Assembly: GCA_963745775.1 (NCBI GenBank)
Contig: CAVUYY010000011.1
Coordinates: forward strand, 62,001 to 126,000
DNA: 64,000 nt
Direction: 5' to 3'
Origin: Gaiellasilicea sp963745775
GTDB taxonomy: Bacteria > Actinomycetota > Thermoleophilia > Gaiellales > Gaiellaceae
Position numbers and translations under genes: made by a program. The notes under the pieces are model-generated. The model was not told the origin of the DNA and ran no database searches. It saw nothing but the letters and a program-made list of their open reading frames with translations. Of the stretch, positions 44,493 through 53,628 are shown piece by piece. Each line of letters starts with the position of its first letter. The first letter of the stretch is position 1.

Positions 44493-45453
44493 TCGATCGG
44501 TCGCTGCCGATCCGCGCGAGCGCCCTCGACGATGCGTGTCGACGTTGTGCCGCACCATGCCGATGTAGGTGCCCTCCGGCGTGCCCGGGTCGCCCATCGC
44601 GTCGGAGAAGAGCTCGCCGCCGATCTGCGACGTCGTAGCCGCGGCGCCGCACCGCCTCCTGCACCGCCTCGATCGTGCGCGGCGACACGGACGACTCGAC
44701 GAAGATCGGCCGGGATCTCGCGCTCGGCGATGAAGTCGGCCAGCGCCTGCACGTCGCCGGCGCCCGCCTCGGTGGCGGTGCTAGATCCCCTGCAGCCCGC
44801 GCACCTCGAACCCGTAGCCCGGCCGAAGTAGCCGAAGGCGTCGTGCGCGGTGATGAGCACGCGCTGCTCCTCCGGGGATGCGCTGCGCCTGCTCGCGCGA
44901 CGTAGCGCGTCGAGCGTCGTCGAGCTCGGCCAGGTAGGCCGTCGGCGTTCGCGCGGTAGAGTCGCGGCGCTGCCGGGATCGAGCGCCGCGAGCCGCGTCG
45001 CGCATCTGCTCGACGGCGTAGCTCCAGAGCTCGACGTCGAACCAGACGTGCGGGTCGTACTGGCCCTGGAACTGCGGCCGGCGTCAGCAAGCGGCCTTCG
45101 CGGGATCGCGTCCGTGACGGCCTGGGTGGCGCGCTGGTCGGCGATCTGCTCGAGGACGTCCGCCATCTTCGCCTCGAGGTGGAGCCCGCCGTAGAAGATC
45201 GACGTCCGCGCGCTCGAGCCGGCGCACGTCGCCCTCGCTCGCCTTGTAGAGGTGCGGGTCGACGCCCGGGCCCATCAGCGCCGTCGACCTCGACCCGCTC
45301 GCCGCCGACCCGCTCGACGGCGTCGCCGATCATCCCGATCGTCGCGACGACCTGGATCGTCTCGCCGTCGAGAGCACGCTGCTCACGCACCTCGACCGGG
45401 CCACACCCGGCGAGGAGCAGGGCGGCCACGAGCGAGAGCAGAAGTTTAGGCAT
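44480..45453 (-). CDS. Metal-binding lipoprotein (TroA/ZnuA family, frameshifted)
   Basis: The N-terminus PKLLLSLVAALLLAGCG is a signal peptide with a lipobox, followed by IQVVATIGMIGDAVERVGGE, the typical start of TroA proteins. In other frames MGPGVDPHLYKASEGDVRRL (metal His), YDPHVWF-like, GYFGR-GYGFEVRGLQGI and IPADLRRVVRVAAHD appear. The His residues of DPHLY and DPHVW are metal ligands in this family. It delivers Mn, Zn or Fe to the permeases. ATG 45453 lies inside a 22-base palindrome. There are many indels, and the exact stop is uncertain. Confidence 0.68.
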
Positions 45454-45463
45454 GGCTAAACTT
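45442..45463. promoter_or_regulatory. DtxR/MntR-like palindrome covering the troA start codon
   Basis: 8-base arms AAGTTTAG and CTAAACTT flank GCATGG, in which only the outermost pair fails to match. The TTTAG...CTAAA form resembles operators of the DtxR/MntR family. It covers ATG 45453 of the lipoprotein and lies 55 bases before the likely start of the divergent regulator. A regulator bound here would block translation start and transcription of the metal operon. Confidence 0.6.
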
Positions 45464-45517
45464 TACCTGGATCTGTTCGGCATATGGTTCGAGCGTGAAC
45501 GCTCCGCTCCACGACGA

Positions 45518-46117
45518 GTGCCGACCCGCTCGCTGAAGCCGGCTCGCACGTTCGGCGCCCGCCAGGTTCGGGCGCTGGCGCACCCACTGCGGATGCGGAT
45601 GCTCGACTCGCTGCGCGACGGGCCTGCGACCGCCTCGATACTCGCGCGCGACCTCGGCGAGTCGAGCGGCGCGACGAGCTATCACCTGCGCGCACTCGAG
45701 GCCGCCGAGCTCGTGATCGAGGATCTCAGCCGCCGCAAGGGCCGCGAGCGCTGGTGGATGCGGAACCCCGCGCGCTCCGGGTTGATCTCGAGCGTCCCGG
45801 CGGACGACGCCGAGTACGGGGCGGCGCTGGCGCAGCTCGAGAGCGTGATCCTCTCCCGTGACGAGGAGGCGTTGAACCGCTACCTCGCCGCGCGCGAGCG
45901 CTACAGCGAGGAGTGGCAGGAGGCGGCGTTCATCGGCGGTTGGCTCGCCTACGCGACCCGCGAGGAGGTCGAGGAGCTGTCGGCGCTGGTCGTCCAGTGG
46001 CTGAGCGACCGCCGCCGGCCGGAGTCGGAGCGGCCGAAGGATGCCGTGCTGACCTACGTCACCTACCGCGCGATGCCGCAGCAGCCGCCCGATCAGGATC
46101 AGGGCAGCGGCACGTAA
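45518..46117 (+). CDS. ArsR-type helix-turn-helix regulator
   Basis: About 199 residues. ARQVRALAHPLRMRMLDSLR, ILARDLGESSGATSYHLRAL and RWWMRNPARSG form the ArsR/HTH_20 winged helix in residues 15-90. A C-terminal helical part (EEWQEAAFIGGWLAYATREE) follows. GTG 45518 is preferred. An ATG at 45452 would add 22 poorly conserved-looking residues and share bases with the troA start. It diverges from the metal operon and may regulate it, although no cysteine metal site typical of ArsR sensors is evident. Its end overlaps the convergent gene by 19 bases. Confidence 0.75.
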   Translation: MPTRSLKPARTFGARQVRALAHPLRMRMLDSLRDGPATASILARDLGESSGATSYHLRALEAAELVIEDLSRRKGRERWWMRNPARSGLISSVPADDAEYGAALAQLESVILSRDEEALNRYLAARERYSEEWQEAAFIGGWLAYATREEVEELSALVVQWLSDRRRPESERPKDAVLTYVTYRAMPQQPPDQDQGSGT

Positions 46118-48241
46118 CCGAACTCCGGCTTCGCGCCGAGCTGGCGGACGTCGCTCGACGCCGGGTCGAGCTCGTTCGGCGAGAACGTCGGCTCGATCGT
46201 CACCTCGACGCGGAACGGCACCGTCGCCGGGATCAGGAGCTCCGGCGGGCCGACCACCTTGCACTGATGGAGGACGGCGCGCCGCTCGTGGAGGACCCGG
46301 CCGAGCGTCGGCTGCTTGTTCGGCCCGACGACGACCGTGCCGACCTTGACGACCACGTTGCCCGGCTTGTCGGGGCCGCACGAGGCGACGCGCGAGAGGA
46401 CCACCTTCGCGAAGCCCCTCGGGTTGTCGGCCGTCGTGAACTGGTTGAAGGCCGCCGTGCCGCCCATCCAGCCGTCGCCCGTCACCCCGGCGCGCGAGGA
46501 GGTCAGGCGCAGAGGGCCGTCGAGCCGGTAGAGCTGGAGCGAGCCGTGCGGCTCTCCGACTCGCGTTCCGGCGAGGTTGGCGTCGTTCTCCGCGACGATC
46601 CAGCGGTAGCCCGGGTCGGGTGCGAGGCTCCCGTCGGCGTTGCCGAGATCGGGCGACAGCGTCGGGCCCGGCCCTGGCGCCGAGCCGTCGAGGCTCCAGA
46701 CCTGCTTCAGAGAGCGGTTCCAGAACTCGAGCAGGTGGATCCCGTTCGCGTCGTCGACCGCTTCGCCGAGGTAGAGCGCCGGCTCGCCGCCCGTCGCCCG
46801 GTCGAGCCAGTCGACGGGCTGCGGCGCATTCGCGTGGAGGCGGCGGGCGAAGTCGTTGTGACCCTCCGCGGCATAGACCTGGGCGGTCACGTTCCAGCCG
46901 ATGACGAGCACGCCGATGACGGCAGCGAGCTGCGCCGCTCGTCGGCCTCGGACGACGCCTCGGGCGACGAGCAGCGCCACCGAGAGCAGCAGCACGACAA
47001 CGAGCGCCTGCTCGATGCGCTCGCCGTCCCAACGCCAGACGCGATTCGGCAGCGCGGCGATCGCGAGCCCCGGTGCGTCGTAGTAGGGGTACTTGTCGAG
47101 CTCGAGCGGCGTCGTCAGGAGCAGGTAGAGGGCGACGACGGTTACGCCGGCCAGCACGACGAACCGCCGGCCGGGCCGCTCGAGCACGAGGGCGGTGCCG
47201 GCGAAGAGGAGCGGCGCGACGTAGATCAGGTTGCGCTCGACGGTGACGGTGCCGAACTCGGTCGAGATGTAGGCGGCCTTGATCGCCGTGTAGAGGCCGA
47301 AGGTGAAGAACGCGGCCAGCGACGTGAGCACGAAGGCGCGCACGTTTCGGTCTGGGTCGCGGCCTCGCGTGAGCACTGCGGTGAGGCCGGCGACGAAGGG
47401 GAGGACGCCGATCCCGATCACGAGAGCCCCGAGCGCGCGCAGGCCGTAGTCGAACATCCGCTCCTTGTAGAAGCCGGTGGCGCGGTACCACTCCTCGGAG
47501 CGGTGGCCGAGGAAGGCGCTGAGCGCGAGTGCAGCACCGATCGCCAGCAGGACGAGGCCCACCCAGTCCGCGCGCGACCACTGCTCGCGGCGGCGCCGGA
47601 ACGAGGGATGCTCCCAGCCCGCGGCGGCGAGCGCGAGCCCGAAAACGGGGATGCAGGATCGCGAGCTGCGCGCGCACGAGCACCGCCAGCAGGCAGACGA
47701 GCGCGGCGGTCGCGATCGTCCAGAGCGTCGGCCGGGCGAGTGCGCGCGCGATCAGCCACAGGGCCGTCGTCGCGACGGGATAGGCGAGCGGCTCCTCGAC
47801 GAGGAAGGGCGCGTAGGAGAGCGCCGGGATCGCGGCCGCCGCCACCGCCGCGCCCAGCGCCCACGGCTTCGAGACGATCGTCCGAGCGAGCGCGTAGGCG
47901 GGGAAGATCGTCGCCGTCATCACGAGCACGCCGATGAACTTCGCGGCCTCATACGCGCTCGCCGTGTCGTCGATCCACCAGGCCGGCGCGACGAGGAACG
48001 AGTGGAGGGTCTGGAAGCCGTAGGGAACACCGCGCCGTGCGGCTTCGCCCGTCTCCGCGATCGAGCGGGAGATCTGGGCGAACTCGAGCTCGTCGGTGAA
48101 GATCGTCGGCGAGTCGCGCCGGCTCGCCTGCCAGGCGTAGAGGCAGCAGAGGAGGACGTAGGCGAGGACGAGCGGAAGCGCGTCGAGGGCGCGTTCGAGC
48201 GGCCGCCTCTCGGCGGTCTCGGCCGGAGCGGAGGATGTCAC
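46099..48241 (-). CDS. GT39/ArnT-like integral membrane glycosyltransferase (one frameshift)
   Basis: About 713 residues. The N-terminus after GTG 48241 has one helix, then DSPTIFTDELEFAQISRSIA, whose acidic DELEF matches the first-loop acidic motif of GT-C enzymes. A dozen helices follow (SKPWALGAAVAAAAIPALSY, YISTEFGTVTVERNLIYVAP). The last 220 residues are a soluble domain (WLDRATGGEPALYLGEAVDD and further). An indel lies near 47650. Such proteins transfer a sugar from a polyprenyl-phosphate donor at the outer face. GTG overlaps the stop of the gene before it (GTGA). Confidence 0.75.
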
Positions 48242-50043
48242 TCTGCGATCGCCTCGACGAGGCTGGGCGGCGCCACCGTCGTGTCGCGCCGGACGAACCG
48301 GCAGGGGACGCCGGCGCCGGTGCAGGCGTCGAGCACGGGCTGGAGCCGCTCGACGGGCGCGTCCGGAATCGAGACGAGCACCTCGTCCAGGCCGGGCACG
48401 AAGCGCTCCGCCTCGTCGAGGTCGCCGATCACGATCACGCCCTGGATCCGGCGCCGCCGCAGCCGGACGTTGTCGTCGAGGAAGCCGATCACGCGCTCGC
48501 CGGCCGTCTCCTGCAGCTCGCGGGCGAGGCTGCGGCCCGAACGGCCCGCGCCGACGACGAGCACGCGCCTGCCGCCGCGATCCCGGAGCTGCGGCAGCGC
48601 TCGCAGGACGAGCCGCGAGCCGGAGACGAGGACGAAGCAGAGGAGCGCGTCGACGACGAAGATCTCCCACGGAAACTCCTTCAGCGGCCTTGTCGCGGCG
48701 AGAAGTCCGAGCGCCACGGGCGCCGAGACGAAGGTCGCGGCCGCGATCGAGGCGAGGTCGCGCGCGCCGGCGTAGCGCCAGATCCGCCTGTAGACGCCGA
48801 AGCCGACGAAGGCGACGTAGCGCGTGCCGAGCAGGATCGGCATGGCGGCGACGAAGACCTGGCGCTGGTAGCCCGTGCCCAGGCCGTCCACGAAGAGGAG
48901 GTAGGCGACGCTGAACGAGATCAGGATCGCCGCGAAGTCGGTCACGACCTCGACGAGCCGGCGGGTCTGGAGGAGCGCCGGCGACGCGGTCAGCTCCTGC
49001 TCGCCGCGGCGGCTGCGCTCCTCGAGGTCGGCGAGCACGCTCGCGAACTGAACGAGCAGGACGAAGGTCAGGAGGACGCCGACGATCGTCACCCGCGGGT
49101 CGTCGAGGATGTTGTAGGCGACGCCGGTCGCCCCGATCGCCGTCGCGACCGCCGCCAGCAGCGCCACGGCCTTCGTCTCGGACATCCCGTAGTAGACGAG
49201 CCGGTGCGAGGCGTGGTCGCGGCCGCCCTGGGTGACCGGCCGCCGCTCGACCAGGCGGACGACCGTGACGAGCGTGGTGTCGAGGATCGGCACCGCGAGG
49301 ACGAGGAGCGGCAGCAGGATCGTCGTCACCGTCGTTCCCGCGACCTTCCAGCTCGAGGAGAGCGCCAGCGAGGCGAGCGCGAAGCCGAGTACCTGGCTGC
49401 CCGAGTCGCCCATGAAGACCGAGGCGGCCCGGCCAGGGCGGAGGTTGAAGGGCAGGAACCCGATGCAGGCGGCGCCGAGCGCGAGCGCGAGCACCAGCAC
49501 CACGCGGTTCGGATGCTCGGTCACGGCGTCGAGCGCGTAGTAGGCGCACGCGATCGCGGCAAGCGTGGCCGCGAGCCCGTCCATGTTGTCGAGCAGGTTG
49601 AAGGCGTTCGTGATCCCGACGAGCCAGACGAGCGCGATCGCGGTCGCCAGCACGTCGTTGTCGACGATCTCGACCGAGAGTCCGCTCGCGAGGACGATCG
49701 CCGCCGCGCCGAACTGGGCGCCGAGCTTCGCGATCGGGCTGAGCGTGAAGAGGTCGTCGGCGAGCCCGGCGGCGAAGAGGAGGGTGCAGCCGCCGAGCAC
49801 GCCGAGGAGCTCGGAGCTCGCGTCGACCGCGCCGATCGCGATCGCAAGCAGGACCCCGGCTGCGAAGCCGAGGAAGATCCCGACGCCGCCGAAGCTCGGC
49901 GTCGCAGCCTCGTGCCAGCGCTCCCCCGACGGAACCGCGACGAGCCGCCCGCCCACGAGCCGACCTGCAGTGGAGGAGCGAAGCAGCGTCCAGAGGACGA
50001 GGACTGCGACGGCGAAGGCCGCGATCGCGACGGCAGCGCTCAC
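48238..50043 (-). CDS. WecA/MraY-like phosphoglycosyltransferase fused to a CapD-like NAD-binding half
   Basis: The protein has 601 residues. Residues 1-320 hold about nine helices with PSFGGVGIFLGFAAG, AAGLADDLFTLSPIAKLGAQ (first Asp pair), NAFNLLDNMDGLAA (NxxNxxDGxDGL-like) and FMGDSGSQVLGFALA, the hallmarks of WecA. These start lipid-linked glycans by adding a sugar phosphate to undecaprenyl phosphate. Residues 350-600 are four more helices and a Rossmann domain (RRVLVVGAGRSGRSLARELQ, RVIGFLDDN), as in the N-terminal half of CapD/FlaA1. The catalytic dehydratase half is missing. The divergent start is shared with the Wzm gene at 50113. Confidence 0.82.
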   Translation of the reverse strand: MSAAVAIAAFAVAVLVLWTLLRSSTAGRLVGGRLVAVPSGERWHEAATPSFGGVGIFLGFAAGVLLAIAIGAVDASSELLGVLGGCTLLFAAGLADDLFTLSPIAKLGAQFGAAAIVLASGLSVEIVDNDVLATAIALVWLVGITNAFNLLDNMDGLAATLAAIACAYYALDAVTEHPNRVVLVLALALGAACIGFLPFNLRPGRAASVFMGDSGSQVLGFALASLALSSSWKVAGTTVTTILLPLLVLAVPILDTTLVTVVRLVERRPVTQGGRDHASHRLVYYGMSETKAVALLAAVATAIGATGVAYNILDDPRVTIVGVLLTFVLLVQFASVLADLEERSRRGEQELTASPALLQTRRLVEVVTDFAAILISFSVAYLLFVDGLGTGYQRQVFVAAMPILLGTRYVAFVGFGVYRRIWRYAGARDLASIAAATFVSAPVALGLLAATRPLKEFPWEIFVVDALLCFVLVSGSRLVLRALPQLRDRGGRRVLVVGAGRSGRSLARELQETAGERVIGFLDDNVRLRRRRIQGVIVIGDLDEAERFVPGLDEVLVSIPDAPVERLQPVLDACTGAGVPCRFVRRDTTVAPPSLVEAIAE

Positions 50044-50112
50044 AGCGGCAGAGCGTAGTCCGGCCCGGTTAGGGCTTTGTGTGGGGGCACGGGTTCTAGA
50101 CTAAATCCCCCG

Positions 50113-50913
50113 GTGGCTACCTACCTCGATCTCTACCGCTACCGCGAGCTCTTCGGGAGCCTCTTCCGGCGCGACCTGCGGGCGAAGTACAAGGGCTCCG
50201 TGCTCGGCCTCGCGTGGTCGCTCGCGCATCCGCTCCTCCTGATGCTCGTCTACCTCCTCGTCTTCAGCGTGATGCTGAAGATCCAGGCGGCCGACTACGA
50301 GCACTACTGGCTCTTCCTGCTCGCCGGACTGCCGGTGTGGGTCTTCTTCTCGACCTCGCTCCAGGCGGCCTCGCGGAGCCTGATCGAGAACGCGAACCTG
50401 ATCCGGAAGGTGCGCTTCCCCCGCCAGCTCGTACCGCTCTCGATCGTCGCGACCCAGCTCGTCAGCTTCGGCGTGATGCTCGCGATCGTGATCGCGCTCA
50501 GCCTCGTCTACGTGCCGGAGGCGCGCGACACGGTCTGGCTCTCGATCCCGCTCGCCGCGCTCGCCGTCTGTCTCGTCACCGGGGTCTCGCTCGCGGTCGC
50601 GTCGCTGAACGCGCTCTACCGCGACGTCGAGCACCTCGTGGCGGCGCTGCTCCTGCCGTGGTTCTTCCTCACCCCGATCCTCTACTCGCTCGACAACATC
50701 CCGGGGGTGAGCGACTACCCGCTCCTGATCGACTTCGTCCACTACGTCAACTTCCTGACGCCCGCGGTCGAGGCGATCCGCGATCCGATCTTCTTCGGCA
50801 CGCCGCCCGCGGCCGGAGACGCGATCTACCTCGCGGTCTCGGCGGTCGTCGCGCTCGCGCTCGGCTCGTTCGTCTTCAGCCGCGTCGACGATCGCGTCGC
50901 AGTCGAAGTGTGA
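50113..50913 (+). CDS. ABC-2 polysaccharide exporter permease (Wzm/TagG)
   Basis: The protein has 266 residues and six helices. RDLRAKYKGSVLGLAWSLAH is the conserved N-terminal motif of Wzm. WVFFSTSLQAASRSLIENAN, LIRKVRFPRQLVPLS and FFLTPILYSLDNIPG are further hallmarks. It exports a completed lipid-linked polysaccharide together with a Wzt ATPase; the intact Wzt at 53.6 kb is the likely partner. GTG 50113 is preceded at 50097-50102 by TAGACT, a possible -10 box, so the transcript may be almost leaderless. The last 38 bases overlap the convergent gene. Confidence 0.88.
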   Translation: MATYLDLYRYRELFGSLFRRDLRAKYKGSVLGLAWSLAHPLLLMLVYLLVFSVMLKIQAADYEHYWLFLLAGLPVWVFFSTSLQAASRSLIENANLIRKVRFPRQLVPLSIVATQLVSFGVMLAIVIALSLVYVPEARDTVWLSIPLAALAVCLVTGVSLAVASLNALYRDVEHLVAALLLPWFFLTPILYSLDNIPGVSDYPLLIDFVHYVNFLTPAVEAIRDPIFFGTPPAAGDAIYLAVSAVVALALGSFVFSRVDDRVAVEV

Positions 50914-51686
50914 TCCGGCCGTCGTAGAGCCAGGGCTCGTCGCCGGGGACGCAGGCGGGTAGACCGAGGTGCTCGCTCGGCTCGCCGTCGAGCAGCGAGG
51001 GGAGGAGGAGCGGGTGCGGGAAGGCTGGATTGCGCCCGCCGCCCGGGGCCCAGGGACGCAGCGCCCGTTCGCGGCTCGCGATCGAGCCGCCGACCGCGGC
51101 GAACCCCTCAGCGTGCGCGTCGAGGATCCGGCGCGACCAGTCGGGCGCGGGAAGCGCGCCGGCGACGAGGTGGGCCGTGGCGACGGAATCCTCCTCGACC
51201 AGCGGCTCCTCCTGAGCGGCGAGCGCGGCGGCCGTCTCCTCGTCGGAGTCGCCGTGGACGACGACCGCGAGCCGCCGCTCGTCGATCCGCGGCCGCACGT
51301 CGACGGGCAGCTCGAGCGGCGTCGAGCCGATCTCGGCGAACCAGAAGCGGTACTCCTCGACGAGGTCGAAGGCGAGCCGGTAGGGGCCGGGCGGCTGCGG
51401 GACGGCGAGCTCCAGCTCGAGCTCGACGGTCTCGCCGGGCTCGACCGGATGAGCGAAGGCCGTGCGCGGCCCGTCCCAGACGATCGCGTTGCCGCGGTCG
51501 TCGAGCCAGTGGTAGGAGAGCTGGACGCCCGCGTCGTCGCGTGAGCGCCACGTGGCCGAGCCGGCGTTCTCGAGCCGGACGCGCGCCACTGCCCTTCGTA
51601 CCCGCTCGGAGCTCGGGGAGCGCGTAGGCGAGCCAGCGAACCGCGAGCGGTCCGCTCGGAACATGGTGCTCGCCGACCGTCTTCAT
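50876..51686 (-). CDS. Beta-sandwich protein of an exporter locus, unknown function (one frameshift)
   Basis: About 269 residues. It begins MKTVGEHHVPSGPLAVRWLA. After an indel near 51600 it reads RVRLENAGSATWRSRDDAGV, LSYHWLDDRGNAIVWDGPRT, VEPGETVELELELAVPQPPG and YRLAFDLVEEYRFWFAE. This is an immunoglobulin-like domain that I have seen next to Wzt and methyltransferase genes, probably binding carbohydrate. The second half (SVATAHLVAGALPAPDWSRR and further) has no family I know. There is no signal peptide. It lies convergent to wzm and divergent to hemE. Confidence 0.55.
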
Positions 51687-51706
51687 CGCGGAGCTAGCCT
51701 ACTGCC

Positions 51707-52738
51707 GTGCCCGAGCCGCTCCTCGTCCGCGCAGCCAGGCTCGAGCCCGTCGAACGGACGCCCGTGTGGTTCATGCGCCAGGCCGGTCGCTCGCTCCCCG
51801 AGTACCGCGAGATCCGGAAGACGCACACCCTCTTCGAGGTCTGCCAGGAGCCCGAGCTCTGCGCCGAGGTGACGCTGCAGCCCGTGCGCCGCCACGACGT
51901 CGACGCGGCCGTGATGTTCGCGGACATCATGCTGCCGCTCCTCGGGATGGGCGTCGACGTCGAGCTCGTCGAGAACGTCGGGCCGGTGATCGCAGAGCCG
52001 ATCCGGACGGCGGCCGATGTCGAGCGGCTGACGACCCCGGATCCGGAGGAGTCGGTTCCGTTCATCCTCGAGGCGGTCCGGATCGTGCGCCGCGAGCTTC
52101 GCCCCGACCAGGCCGTGATCGGCTTCTGCGGCGGCCCCTTCACCGTCGCCGGTTACCTGATCGAGGGCAAGCCGAGCCGCGAGTTCCTCCAGGTGAAGCG
52201 GCTGATGTACGCGCACTCCGAGGTGTGGCATGCGCTGATGGAGAAGCTGACCGTCGCCTTCTCCTCCTACATCCAGGCGAAGGTGCGCGCCGGCTCCGAC
52301 GTGATCCAGCTCTTCGACTCCTGGGTCGGCGCGCTCTCGCCCGCCGACTACGAGGAGTTCGTGCAGCCGTACTCGGCGCGGATCCTGGCGGCGGTCGACT
52401 GCCCGACGATCCACTTCGGCACCGGCACCGCGACGCTCCTCCGCCAGATGGCCGACGCCGGCGGCGACGTGATCGGGCTCGACTGGCGGATCCCGCTCGA
52501 CTGGGGCTGGGACGTCGTCGGCGACGATCGAGGCGTGCAGGGGAACCTCGACGGAGCCCTCCTCTTCGGCCCGTGGGAGCGGGTCGAGCGCGCGACCCTC
52601 GACGTGCTCGCGCGCGCCGCCGGACGGCCCGGCCACATCTTCAACCTCGGCCACGGCGTCATGCCGGACACGGACCCCGACGTGCTCGGCCGGCTCCGCG
52701 CGTTCGTCCACGAGCAGACCGCCCGCGTTCCGGCATGA
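51707..52738 (+). CDS. hemE: Uroporphyrinogen decarboxylase
   Basis: The protein has 343 residues. TPVWFMRQAGRSLPEYREIR is the invariant N-terminal motif with the substrate-binding Arg residues. MFADIMLPLLGMGVDVELVE, FCGGPFTVAGYLIEG, FDSWVGALSPADYEEFV and HFGTGTATLLRQMADAGGDV follow in the expected order. The enzyme turns uroporphyrinogen III into coproporphyrinogen III in heme synthesis. GTG 51707 is the start. The stop overlaps hemH (ATGA). Confidence 0.93.
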   Translation: MPEPLLVRAARLEPVERTPVWFMRQAGRSLPEYREIRKTHTLFEVCQEPELCAEVTLQPVRRHDVDAAVMFADIMLPLLGMGVDVELVENVGPVIAEPIRTAADVERLTTPDPEESVPFILEAVRIVRRELRPDQAVIGFCGGPFTVAGYLIEGKPSREFLQVKRLMYAHSEVWHALMEKLTVAFSSYIQAKVRAGSDVIQLFDSWVGALSPADYEEFVQPYSARILAAVDCPTIHFGTGTATLLRQMADAGGDVIGLDWRIPLDWGWDVVGDDRGVQGNLDGALLFGPWERVERATLDVLARAAGRPGHIFNLGHGVMPDTDPDVLGRLRAFVHEQTARVPA

Positions 52739-53628
52739 GCCGCGTCGCGGTGGTGCTGATGGCGTACGGCTCGCCGGACCGGATCGAGGACGTGCCCGCC
52801 TACTACGCCGACATCCGCGGCGGCCGGCCGATCCGCCCGGAGCTCCTGGACGACCTCGTCGCGCGCTACCGGCGGCTCGGGATCGAGGAGTCGAACCCGC
52901 TGAACGAGATCACCGAGGCGACGCGCGCCGGGCTCGAAGCAGAGCTCGGCGTTCCCGTCTTCACCGGGATGCGCCACTGGCAGCCGCGGATCGCCGACGC
53001 GGCAGAGCGCGCGATCGAAGGCGGAGCCGAGGCGATCGTCGGGCTCGTGCTGGCGCCGCACTACTCCTCGATGTCGATCGGGAAGTACCGAGCGTTGCTC
53101 GAGGACGCGGTCGGCAACCGAGCCGAGCTGCGCTTCGTCGAGCGCTGGGGCGACGAGCCGGGCTTCGTCGAGCTGCTCGCCGAGCGCCTTGCGACGGTCT
53201 GCGACAACGATTCGCACGTCGTCTTCACGGCGCACTCGCTCCCGGCACGCATCGTCGACGAAGGCGATCCCTACGTGGACGAGCTGAACGCGACGGCCGA
53301 GGCGGTCGCCCGGCGCGCAGGGCTCGACCGCTGGTCGTTCTCGTTCCAGAGCGAGTCGCCGACGGGCGAGCCCTGGCTCGGGCCGGACATCCTCGACCAC
53401 CTCGATGCGCTGGCCGCGCAGGGCGTCCGAGACGTCGTCATCTGCCCGGTCGGCTTCGTCGCCGACCACCTCGAGATCCGCTGGGATCTCGATACCGAGG
53501 CCGTCGAGCGCGCGCAGGAGCTCGGGCTCGAGCTGCGGCGGATCGAGATGCCGAACGCCGACCCCGCCTTCGTGCGCGTGCTGGCGGGCCTGGTTCGCCG
53601 CGCCCTCGCTGTACCGTCCAAGGTGTGA
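52735..53628 (+). CDS. hemH: Ferrochelatase (probably coproporphyrin III type)
   Basis: The protein has 297 residues, short like actinobacterial and Firmicute enzymes. VAVVLMAYGSPDRIEDVPAY starts it, VFTGMRHWQPRIADAAERAI carries the catalytic His, FTAHSLPARIVDEGDPYVDE and SFQSESPTGEPWLGPDILDH are the other signatures, and CPVGFVADHLEIRWDLD ends the site. In actinobacteria this enzyme inserts iron into coproporphyrin III. It follows hemE directly, and its stop overlaps the Wzt start. Confidence 0.9.
   Translation: MSRVAVVLMAYGSPDRIEDVPAYYADIRGGRPIRPELLDDLVARYRRLGIEESNPLNEITEATRAGLEAELGVPVFTGMRHWQPRIADAAERAIEGGAEAIVGLVLAPHYSSMSIGKYRALLEDAVGNRAELRFVERWGDEPGFVELLAERLATVCDNDSHVVFTAHSLPARIVDEGDPYVDELNATAEAVARRAGLDRWSFSFQSESPTGEPWLGPDILDHLDALAAQGVRDVVICPVGFVADHLEIRWDLDTEAVERAQELGLELRRIEMPNADPAFVRVLAGLVRRALAVPSKV

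Noticed and set aside
41470..45453. The metal importer genes as pseudogenes
   Set aside because: All catalytic and metal motifs are kept in the fragments and the breaks are evenly spread single-base indels, which fits sequencing error better than decay.
50071..50102. A full -35/-10 promoter (TTGTGT and TAGACT) before the Wzm gene
   Set aside because: The spacer is only 14 bases; the TAGACT alone is possible but too weak to list as a separate site.
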